This document shows, piece by piece, positions 1-5,943 of a stretch of 5,943 bases of DNA (positions are counted from its first letter, which is position 1; each line of letters starts with the position of its first letter). The DNA is from Gallionella sp. (GTDB lineage: Bacteria; Pseudomonadota; Gammaproteobacteria; Burkholderiales; Gallionellaceae), in contig JANLID010000359.1 in assembly GCA_024654105.1 (NCBI GenBank), positions 1 to 5,943 of the forward strand. Reading direction: 5' to 3'. The translations under genes were made by a program, and so were the position numbers. The notes beneath the pieces are model-generated. The model searched no databases. It was given only the letters and a program-made list of their open reading frames with translations, and was not told the origin of the DNA.

Positions 1-10
1 GTCTGTAATC

Positions 11-35
11 ATGGCCGCTTTCAAAATTCGGCCAT
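11..35. repeat. 7-bp inverted repeat with 11-nt loop
   Basis: ATGGCCG (11-17) pairs perfectly with CGGCCAT (29-35) around an AT-rich loop. There is no T-run on either side, so it is not a convincing terminator. It lies just inside the presumed insertion sequence end and may be another subterminal transposase site. It could also be chance. Confidence 0.4.
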
Positions 36-48
36 CTTCTCAAATCGG

Positions 49-92
49 TGTATCAGTTTTCAATCGGCGCTCTGTATCAATTTACATCCGGC
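49..92. repeat. Two 20-bp direct repeats with a 24-bp period
   Basis: TGTATCAGTTTTCAATCGGC (49-68) and TGTATCAATTTACATCCGGC (73-92) match at 16 of 20 positions and start 24 bp apart, about two helical turns, so proteins bound to both would sit on the same face of the DNA. A weaker third copy may be present at 132-149 (CCGTATCATGATTTGCCG). This arrangement fits an array of transposase-binding sites at an insertion sequence end. The repeats are plain in the sequence; the binding role is an inference. Confidence 0.6.
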
Positions 93-99
93 AGTGACA

Positions 100-424
100 A
101 CCTTCTGGTAGATGCATTTATTCAACCCGCTCCGTATCATGATTTGCCGTTCAGTATGCCGATCGAGGGGCACCAAGCAACAATGGCAGCCAACGGCATG
201 GCCGAGGGGGTTGCGGCAACCCGCAGTGGGAGCAGCAGAGACCCAGTTGTAATTCTGCACGATGGGCAGCCAGACAAGTCCACGGGCAGAAAGGTAGTGG
301 ACGGGATTGCGACGGTTGCTTCAGTCGCTCAAACGGCAGCATCTGATGGAGTGGCGAACATCAAAAGACTTTGGCAAGCTTCTCGCAAGTCGCCATGAAT
401 CGCGCTAAGCCTGATACGGCCACA
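100..424. other. Stretch without a recognisable gene; one unassigned open frame on the plus strand
   Basis: A plus-strand frame stays open up to a stop at 396-398. Its longest form starts with a GTG (48) inside the repeat array, which is implausible. The best internal ATG is at 183, with GAGGGG (165-170) 12 nt upstream, and would give a 71-aa product ending ...KRLWQASRKSP. The product shows no membrane segment, no signal peptide and no motif I recognise. The opposite strand also has open frames that look like noise. A small hairpin, GGGTTG/CAACCC (208-222, 3-nt loop), lies within the frame. This may be a gene remnant truncated by the mobile element, or non-coding DNA. I do not call it a gene. 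Confidence 0.3.
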
Positions 425-442
425 GCAGTCGTCACAGACTGC
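425..442. repeat. 6-bp inverted repeat next to the large palindrome
   Basis: GCAGTC (425-430) pairs with GACTGC (437-442) across a 6-nt loop. It ends two bases before the perfect palindrome at 444-479, so together they form a double-hairpin block. No T-run follows on either strand. It may be part of a composite recombination or protein-binding site; this is inference only. Confidence 0.4.
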
Positions 443-443
443 A

Positions 444-479
444 ATGTGTCGTTATGCAAAGCTTTGCATAACGACACAT
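444..479. repeat. 36-bp perfect palindrome
   Basis: Every base from 444 to 479 pairs with its partner. The half-site is ATGTGTCGTTATGCAAAG and the centre is AAGCTT, with no unpaired loop. The arms TGTCGTTAT / ATAACGACA resemble the dyad half-sites bound by serine resolvases of the Tn3/Tn5053 type (recalled consensus TGTC...GACA in a site of about 28 bp; here the TGTC...GACA distance is 30 bp). If transcribed it would give an 18-bp stem with a forced small loop, but no T-run follows. A perfect palindrome of this length could also be a head-to-head pair of identical element ends. Function is unknown; the symmetry itself is certain. Confidence 0.85.
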
Positions 480-685
480 AACAGCCCTTCAGTTTTCTCC
501 GAAACGGTCATTCAAAGACAGCCCGCTGGAGAAATTTTCGCCCTTGCGTGTGTGGGTGAGGCGGAATTCGGATTTTCTATGAGAGTTCAACGATAAAAAT
601 TGGCATTGACCGGCGTGCGACGGTCATAGATACTTTAATTTGTGTGTTTTGAATTTCCTATTTTTACCTCTTTCAGATTATTTCT
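480..685. other. Intergenic stretch with a weak hairpin downstream of the membrane gene
   Basis: No frame here looks like a gene on either strand. A perfect 6-bp stem, TGACCG/CGGTCA (607-612 and 621-626, 8-nt loop), lies downstream of the membrane protein gene on the minus strand. It is followed in that direction by ATGCCA and then five Ts. The T-run begins about six bases from the stem, so it is only a weak candidate for a Rho-independent terminator. The sequence turns AT-rich from about 590 onward, marking the left edge of the compositionally different segment. Confidence 0.4.
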
Positions 686-1090
686 TTATGTTGCGTGATT
701 TTGAAGATTATTTGAATATTCGTTTTCATAGTACTTACCAACCACAAGCGATGCAGCACCAAAGAAAAAAACGATAACATAAATCTGTAAATCAGCATTA
801 TTTCCAACTTCTAGAATAAGTGAAAATACAAACACCATTAAACCGAGTTGGAAAAATATTTCACCAATAGATTTGAAAAAAATTACTTTCTGGTTTGCTT
901 TACGGCGAGACTCTGAAATAAGAACCCATAACACAACACAGACGAAAAACATGCTCCCAATAATATTAAAAACAGTTGCGAGCACTGGATACCTTAAAAA
1001 AATCAACCGTTCACTAATCCCCATGAATAATAAAATGATAATGGCTCTCTTAAAACTTGGGAGGAATATTTTTTGCAATTGTTTTTTCAT
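686..1090 (-). CDS. Small integral membrane protein, four predicted helices, family not recognised
   Basis: The product is 134 aa. I place the start at the ATG at 1090, which encodes MKKQLQKIF and has GGGAG 11 nt upstream. The frame can be extended to a TTG at 1108, but no Shine-Dalgarno precedes that codon. Hydrophobic segments lie at about residues 16-34, 36-58, 70-93 and 101-118. Basic residues at the N-terminus and in the SRRKANQK loop between helices 2 and 3 suggest, by the positive-inside rule, that both ends are cytoplasmic. The tail is rich in Asn, Tyr and Glu. There are no cysteine clusters, no catalytic motif and no signal peptide. The gene is visibly AT-rich and uses A/T-ending codons, unlike the GC-rich glmM next to it, which suggests horizontal acquisition. 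It is separated from glmM by about 200 bp, so it probably has its own promoter. I do not know its function; a real gene is likely. Confidence 0.65.
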   Translation of the reverse strand: MKKQLQKIFLPSFKRAIIILLFMGISERLIFLRYPVLATVFNIIGSMFFVCVVLWVLISESRRKANQKVIFFKSIGEIFFQLGLMVFVFSLILEVGNNADLQIYVIVFFFGAASLVVGKYYENEYSNNLQNHAT

Positions 1091-1294
1091 TTCTTTTGCT
1101 GCTCCCAATTGTTGTTTAGTGCCTTATTTGCACAATAGGCGATGTTGAAATAACTCTTATTCTAATCTACATCAAAAATGTGTGACACGGACACCCTGTC
1201 TCTCGACTAGCTGCTTCTGGCACGAATCTGCACACTGCTCATGCTGATTGCTTTCCTAAAAGTGGACGTTGAAATTTTACGCTCGCGCCAATTT
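1091..1294. other. Spacer between glmM and the membrane gene, with a bulged hairpin and a possible promoter
   Basis: No gene is seen here. GCCTTATT (1121-1128) pairs with AATAGGC (1134-1140) apart from one extra T, giving a bulged stem with a 5-nt loop. On the minus strand it lies in the presumed leader of the membrane gene. A TAGAAT (minus strand, 1159-1164) matches the -10 consensus at five of six positions, but no good -35 is found at the right distance, so a promoter is only possible. No clear Rho-independent terminator follows the glmM stop. Composition is mixed, turning GC-rich again only as glmM begins. Confidence 0.35.
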
Positions 1295-2656
1295 TTAGGT
1301 CTGGCTGATTGCCACCTTGCGCACCACATCAGCGACGCGCTGTGCGGATTTCTCGACTAATTGCTGATCTTCGCCTTCAACCATCACCCGCAACAACGGC
1401 TCGGTACCCGACGGACGCAACAGCACCCGTCCCTTGCCGTCCAGCGCATGTTCGGCTTCCGCCACCGCCGCGCTGACCTTGCTGTTTGTGAGGCAGGACT
1501 TGGCGTCGGCGACGCGCACATTGATCAGCACTTGTGGGTACATCGCGAGATCTTGCGCGGCTTGCGCCAGCGTCTGGCCTGTCGCGCGTAGCGCGTGCAG
1601 CACTTGCAAGGCCGAAACAATACCATCACCGGTGCTGTGTTTATCCAGGCAAATGATGTGGCCGGAATTTTCGCCGCCCAGTTGCCAGCCGTTCTGTTGC
1701 AGCAGCTCCATCACGTAGCGGTCGCCGACCTTGGCGCGCAGGAACGGGATGCCGAGCTTCTGCATGGCGTGTTCAAACGCCAGATTGGTCATCAGCGTGC
1801 CGATCACGCCGCCGTGCAGTTTGCCTTGCGCCTGGCGGTGTTTTGCGATCACGTACAGCAACTGGTCGCCGTCACAGAGTTGCCCGGAGCTATCTACCAT
1901 GATCAAACGGTCGCCGTCGCCGTCCAGCGCGATGCCGAGGTCGGCCTGGTGTTTGAGCACGGTCGCTTGCATGTTGGCGGGCTTGGTCGCACCGTAGCCG
2001 TCGTTGATGTTCTTGCCGTTTGGCTCGGCGCCGATGGCGACGACTTCCGCGCCGAGTTCGTGGAACACGTGGCGCGCGATGTGGTAGGCCGCGCCGTGCG
2101 CGCTGTCCACGACGATCTTCAACCCGCGCAGATTCATCTCGCAAGGGAAGGTGCTCTTGCAGAATTCGATGTAGCGCCCCGCCGCATCGTCGATGCGCTT
2201 GGCCTTCCCCAGATTTTCCGAAGCATTGGTCTGCATCGGGTTATCCAGCTCTGCTTCGATGGCACGCTCGGTTTCGTCCGGCAACTTGGTGCCATGAGCC
2301 GAGAAAAACTTGATGCCGTTATCTTCGAACGGATTGTGTGAGGCGGAGATCACGATACCAGCCTGCAGGCGCAGCGCACGGGTCAGGTAGGCGACCGCGG
2401 GTGTTGGCACCGGACCGGCCAGATAAACGTCGATACCCGCCGCGATCAAACCGGCTTCCAGCGCCGACTCCAGCATGTAGCCGGAGATGCGCGTGTCCTT
2501 GCCGATCAGTACACCGGGGTGTTCGCCGCGCATATCGCTGGCGCCCGCCAGCACCTTGCCGGCCGCATAGCCCAGATGCATCACGAATTGCGGCGTGATG
2601 GGGTGTTCGCCCACGCGTCCGCGCACGCCGTCGGTACCGAAATATTTTCTGCTCAC
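1295..2656 (-). CDS. glmM: Phosphoglucosamine mutase
   Basis: GlmM interconverts glucosamine-6-phosphate and glucosamine-1-phosphate in the cytoplasm, feeding GlmU and hence UDP-GlcNAc for peptidoglycan and lipopolysaccharide. The 453-aa product begins SRKYFGTDGVRGRVG and aligns end to end with E. coli GlmM (445 aa) as I recall it. All four signature sites are intact: the catalytic phosphoserine loop ISASHNP (Ser106), the Mg-binding DGDGDR (Asp245, Asp247, Asp249), the sugar-binding GGENSGH (327-333) and the C-terminal phosphate-binding RPSGTEPLLR (414-423). The start codon is GTG, set by GGAG (2664-2667) seven bases upstream; no in-frame ATG is available nearby. It follows folP by 64 bp, the usual order in Beta- and Gammaproteobacteria, and is probably co-transcribed. 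Activity in the family requires phosphorylation of the active serine and autophosphorylation. Nothing suggests damage. Confidence 0.97.
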   Translation of the reverse strand: MSRKYFGTDGVRGRVGEHPITPQFVMHLGYAAGKVLAGASDMRGEHPGVLIGKDTRISGYMLESALEAGLIAAGIDVYLAGPVPTPAVAYLTRALRLQAGIVISASHNPFEDNGIKFFSAHGTKLPDETERAIEAELDNPMQTNASENLGKAKRIDDAAGRYIEFCKSTFPCEMNLRGLKIVVDSAHGAAYHIARHVFHELGAEVVAIGAEPNGKNINDGYGATKPANMQATVLKHQADLGIALDGDGDRLIMVDSSGQLCDGDQLLYVIAKHRQAQGKLHGGVIGTLMTNLAFEHAMQKLGIPFLRAKVGDRYVMELLQQNGWQLGGENSGHIICLDKHSTGDGIVSALQVLHALRATGQTLAQAAQDLAMYPQVLINVRVADAKSCLTNSKVSAAVAEAEHALDGKGRVLLRPSGTEPLLRVMVEGEDQQLVEKSAQRVADVVRKVAISQT

Positions 2657-2669
2657 TTCATTACTCCAT
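2653..2669 (-). promoter_or_regulatory. glmM ribosome binding site with two overlapping minimal ORFs
   Basis: Read on the minus strand the sequence is ATGGAGTAATGAAGTGA. It contains the Shine-Dalgarno GGAG seven bases before the GTG start of glmM. It also contains ATG-GAG-TAA, ATG-AAG-TGA joined through TAATG, and a TGA that overlaps the glmM GTG (GTGA). The Shine-Dalgarno and the GTG start are well supported. Whether the out-of-frame ATGs are used is unknown; they would be poorly spaced from the same Shine-Dalgarno. Confidence 0.6.
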
Positions 2670-2687
2670 TCGCTCTAAATCGGGCAA

Positions 2688-2712
2688 GTAGGGTGGGCTC
2701 TGCCCACCCTAC
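2688..2712. repeat. 11-bp perfect inverted repeat in the folP/glmM spacer
   Basis: GTAGGGTGGGC (2688-2698) and GCCCACCCTAC (2702-2712) pair perfectly over a 3-nt loop, a very stable GC-rich hairpin. It starts 8 bp downstream of the folP stop on the minus strand. No T-run follows in that direction, so a terminator is unlikely. It may protect the 3' end of folP message or be a dispersed REP-like element. The arms match those of the larger repeat at 5615-5660 at 9 of 11 and 10 of 11 positions. Confidence 0.85.
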
Positions 2713-2720
2713 GCCGCTGT

Positions 2721-3542
2721 TTATAGATTCACCGCGTTCCAGATTTTCAGCGCATCCACCGTCTCGCACACGTCGTGCACCCGCACGATGGAAGCGCCGT
2801 GCTGCACCGCGATCATGGCAGCCGCCACGCTGGCGGATACGCGGTGGTTCGCGTCCTGCCCGGTCAGCGCGCCGAGCATCGACTTGCGCGACAGCCCCAC
2901 CAGAACCGGCACGCCCAGTTCGCGCAGCTTGTCCAGGTGGCGCAGCAGGTCGAGATTATGCGCCAGCATCTTGCCAAAGCCAAAGCCCGGGTCGATCACG
3001 ATGCGCTCGCGTGCGATTCCGGCAGCCTGCGCCGCAGCGATGCGTTCACGCAGGAACGCGCTCACTTCGGCGACGACATCCTGGTAGCGCGGCTGCAACT
3101 GCATGGTCTGCGGATTGCCTTGCTTGTGCATCAGGCACACCGCAACATTGCCGGCCGCCGCCGCATTCATCGCAGCAACATCCTGCAACGCGTTAATGTC
3201 GTTGACCATCTGCACGCCGGCGGCGATCGCCGCCCGCATTACTTCAGGTTTGCAAGTGTCGATCGAAATTGGTACAGGCGCGCCGCGCAAACCTTCGATG
3301 ATGGGCAGCACGCGATCCAGCTCTTCTTGCACACTGACCGGCAGCGCGCCGGGGCGGGTGGACTCGCCACCGATGTCGATGATATCCGCGCCCTCGGCGA
3401 TCAACCGTTGTGCATGGGCAATCGCGGCTTCGCGTTGCAAATGCTGTCCTCCATCAGAGAATGAATCGGGCGTGACATTGACGATGCCCATCACCAGAGG
3501 GCGGGACAGATCGAGCTGGAATTGGCCGCAGTGTAAGAACAT
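2721..3542 (-). CDS. folP: Dihydropteroate synthase
   Basis: FolP condenses 4-aminobenzoate with 6-hydroxymethyl-7,8-dihydropterin pyrophosphate to give dihydropteroate in folate synthesis; it is the sulfonamide target. The 273-aa TIM-barrel protein shows the family motifs in order: NVTPDSFSDGG (from Asn22), GGESTRPG (58-65, with Thr62 and Arg63), SIDT (Asp95), VNDI (Asn114), IDPGFGFGK (Asp184), SRKSM (Lys220) and VRVHDV (Arg254, His256). These fall within about one residue of the recalled E. coli positions, which also confirms the ATG start: the distance from Met1 to MGIVNVTPD equals that in E. coli. No Shine-Dalgarno lies just upstream. Instead the pyrimidine-rich arm of the 26-bp inverted repeat (3543-3615) directly abuts the ATG. 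In that frame TAA lies 13 codons upstream with no other ATG, GTG or TTG between. It sits 76 bp after ftsH and is probably co-transcribed, with translation coupled or structure-dependent. Confidence 0.97.
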   Translation of the reverse strand: MFLHCGQFQLDLSRPLVMGIVNVTPDSFSDGGQHLQREAAIAHAQRLIAEGADIIDIGGESTRPGALPVSVQEELDRVLPIIEGLRGAPVPISIDTCKPEVMRAAIAAGVQMVNDINALQDVAAMNAAAAGNVAVCLMHKQGNPQTMQLQPRYQDVVAEVSAFLRERIAAAQAAGIARERIVIDPGFGFGKMLAHNLDLLRHLDKLRELGVPVLVGLSRKSMLGALTGQDANHRVSASVAAAMIAVQHGASIVRVHDVCETVDALKIWNAVNL

Positions 3543-3615
3543 CAGGATCGAGGAGCGAGGATTGAGGATCGAACGGCGCTGTTACTCACTCCTCAATCCT
3601 CGCTCCTCGATCCTG
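3543..3615. repeat. 26-bp perfect inverted repeat made of GAGGATC-type heptads, filling the ftsH/folP spacer
   Basis: Bases 3543-3568 pair without a mismatch with 3590-3615, around a 21-nt loop. Each arm is a run of degenerate heptads, GAGGATC, GAGGAGC, GAGGATT, on one strand and their complement on the other. On the minus strand the element starts three bases after the ftsH TGA and ends at the base before the folP ATG, so it is essentially the whole spacer. The purine arm (ftsH side) carries several GAGG motifs that would be hidden in the stem; the pyrimidine arm touches the start codon. There is no T-run in the direction of transcription, so it is not a classic terminator. It may be a mobile or expanding intergenic repeat, an RNase processing site, or a translational control element. 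Confidence 0.9.
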
Positions 3616-3618
3616 TTT

Positions 3619-5517
<1,899 letters not shown>

Positions 5518-5522
5518 AATAA

Positions 5523-5528
5523 CTCCTT
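5523..5528 (-). promoter_or_regulatory. Shine-Dalgarno AAGGAG that fixes the ftsH TTG start
   Basis: AAGGAG on the minus strand is five bases from the TTG at 5517 and 14 from the ATG at 5508. Spacing clearly favours TTG. The resulting MNNMFKSIAIW N-terminus also agrees with the MNN start I recall for betaproteobacterial FtsH. Confidence 0.8.
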
Positions 5529-5552
5529 AATGCTGCCGTTGTCGTATAGGTC

Positions 5553-5581
5553 ATTAAACTATGTATTGCTCGATTACTCAA
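5553..5581 (-). promoter_or_regulatory. Candidate sigma70 promoter for ftsH-folP-glmM
   Basis: On the minus strand TTGAGT (5576-5581; four of six to TTGACA) and TTTAAT (5553-5558; five of six to TATAAT) are separated by exactly 17 bp. Transcription would begin near 5546 and leave a leader of about 30 nt containing the AAGGAG. The -35 reads CTTGA, as in heat-shock promoters, but no CCCCAT-type -10 follows, so sigma32 control is not supported. The promoter lies between the inverted repeat at 5615-5660 and ftsH, so ftsH can be expressed independently of rlmE. Confidence 0.5.
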
Positions 5582-5614
5582 GAGCATCCTAAGCTGGACA
5601 AGCCGTAACCAATA

Positions 5615-5660
5615 GGTAGGTCGGGCTATGCCCGGCATGGTGGGCGAAGCCCAGCCTACC
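5615..5660. repeat. Cloverleaf-like inverted repeat between rlmE and ftsH
   Basis: An outer stem GGTAGG/CCTACC (5615-5620, 5655-5660) encloses two hairpins, CGGGC-TAT-GCCCG (5622-5634) and TGGGC-GAA-GCCCA (5641-5653). Its right arm overlaps the rlmE stop codon and the last sense codon. It is an enlarged relative of the hairpin at 2688-2712, with the same GTAGG..GGGC and GCCC..CCTAC ends. It lacks a T-run in the direction of rlmE transcription. It is probably a dispersed intergenic repeat that may also stabilise the rlmE 3' end. Confidence 0.75.
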
Positions 5661-5943
5661 GTTTTCCGGTGGACAGCAAATACAACTCGCAGCTCCGGTC
5701 ACGCGATGCCTTGGGTTTGCGCGTGGCCACTTTTGTGAAACGGCTGCGCATCAGCCGGTAAAAATCCTCGAACCCCGTACCCTGGAACACCTTGACGAGG
5801 AAACTGCCCTCCGGCTTCAGGTGTTCGAGCGCGAATTCCATGGCCAGTTCCGCGAGATGCGTGGCACGCGCTTGATCAGCCGATGCCACGCCGCATATAT
5901 TGGGAGACATATCGGAAATTACAAGGTCGACCGGTTTTCCATG
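5656..5943 (-). CDS. rlmE: 23S rRNA (uridine-2552-2'-O)-methyltransferase, C-terminal part (5' end off-window)
   Basis: RlmE (FtsJ/RrmJ) uses S-adenosylmethionine to methylate the 2'-O of U2552 in the A-loop of 23S rRNA, late in 50S assembly. The window holds the last 95 codons, open from the edge; an ATG at 5910 is an internal Met, not the start, because the frame upstream reads HGKPVDLVISD. Three of the four catalytic K-D-K-E residues are visible: Asp in VISDMSPN (residue 11 of the fragment), Lys in FLVKVFQG (51) and Glu in CELYLL (86). The spacings of 40 and 35 equal those of E. coli Asp124, Lys164 and Glu199. The first Lys lies off-window. RlmE next to ftsH is the conserved arrangement. 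The stop codon is TAG and sits inside the inverted repeat at 5615-5660. Confidence 0.95.
   Translation of the reverse strand, partial: HGKPVDLVISDMSPNICGVASADQARATHLAELAMEFALEHLKPEGSFLVKVFQGTGFEDFYRLMRSRFTKVATRKPKASRDRSCELYLLSTGKR

Larger units (their letters stand above)
1..99. mobile_element. Probable terminus of an IS21-family-like element (rest lies off-window)
   Basis: The first 99 bases hold a short hairpin followed by two tandem 20-bp repeats, ending at TGACA (95-99). Read on the minus strand, the end begins TGTCACTGCC and then carries ...AAATTGATACAG... and ...AAAACTGATACACC.... From memory, IS21-family ends look like this: a TG...CA terminus followed inward by several repeated transposase-binding sites with TGATACA or GGGTCA cores, before istA or after istB. 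No transposase coding sequence is inside the window, so the element would extend to the left of base 1. The boundary at 99 is inferred from the TGACA and from the end of the repeats. No target duplication can be checked. It could instead be a solitary end left behind by a deletion. Confidence 0.4.

Noticed and set aside
48..398. 116-codon plus-strand frame as a gene
   Set aside because: Its start is a GTG inside the direct-repeat array with no Shine-Dalgarno, and the product resembles nothing known; kept only as a note on the region.
444..479. Integron attC site
   Set aside because: The palindrome is perfect and only 36 bp; attC sites are imperfect, with bulges and RYYYAAC/GTTRRRY cores, which do not fit here (GTTATGC fails the consensus).
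873..1148. Plus-strand frame of 91 codons opposite the membrane gene
   Set aside because: The minus-strand product has coherent membrane helices and charge distribution; the plus-strand translation is antisense noise.
1178..1200. GTGTGACACGGACACCCTGTC as a mobile element end
   Set aside because: It looks like repeat-associated sequence, but there is no partner end, target duplication or transposase in the window.
1270..1294. Terminator downstream of glmM
   Set aside because: Only a trivial GC stem possibility and no T-run in the transcribed direction.
1595..2341. Long plus-strand open frame (248 codons) opposite glmM, and similar long frames opposite folP and ftsH
   Set aside because: They are antisense shadows of GC-rich genes; the minus-strand products have complete family motifs, and the plus-strand translations are rich in Arg, Ala and His with no motif.
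3543..3615. Rho-independent terminator after ftsH
   Set aside because: No T-run follows the stem on the minus strand; the TTTT on the other side lies in the non-transcribed direction for these genes.
5553..5581. sigma32 heat-shock promoter for ftsH
   Set aside because: CTTGA is present but there is no CCCCAT-like -10 at the required distance; the sigma70 fit is better.

Overview
The window looks like a piece of a betaproteobacterial chromosome, most likely from the Nitrosomonadales/Gallionellaceae side. The evidence is a GC-rich core carrying the classic minus-strand order rlmE - ftsH - folP - glmM, and FtsH and GlmM sequences of proteobacterial type. The genus call is an inference from protein similarity recalled from memory; no search was run.

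Layout, in transcription order (minus strand, right to left). The last 95 codons of rlmE (23S rRNA Um2552 methyltransferase) enter from the right edge. A 138-bp gap follows, holding a cloverleaf-like inverted repeat, a sigma70-like promoter and a strong Shine-Dalgarno. Then come ftsH (632 aa, TTG start), folP (273 aa, ATG start) and glmM (453 aa, GTG start). These core genes cover rRNA modification, membrane protein quality control, folate synthesis and the first committed sugar-phosphate step towards UDP-GlcNAc. Each of the three spacers carries its own inverted repeat. The rlmE/ftsH and folP/glmM repeats belong to one GTAGG...CCTAC family. The ftsH/folP repeat is a 26-bp perfect inverted repeat built from GAGGATC-like heptads, and it fills the whole spacer up to the folP start codon.

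Left of glmM the character changes. Positions about 590-1290 are visibly AT-rich and carry one orphan gene for a four-helix membrane protein of about 134 aa with no recognised family. Further left (1-590) there is no recognisable gene. This part holds a 36-bp perfect palindrome (444-479), a small adjacent hairpin, and at the left edge a pair of 20-bp direct repeats ending in a TGACA boundary that resembles the terminus of an IS21-family element. The left 1.2 kb is therefore best read as an accessory segment next to the 3' end of the rlmE-glmM cluster.

No tRNA, rRNA or CRISPR array was seen. The strongest candidate for something undescribed is the ftsH/folP spacer. folP has no Shine-Dalgarno in the linear sequence, but folding the 26-bp hairpin would place an AGGA inside the end of ftsH about 10 nt from the folP ATG.
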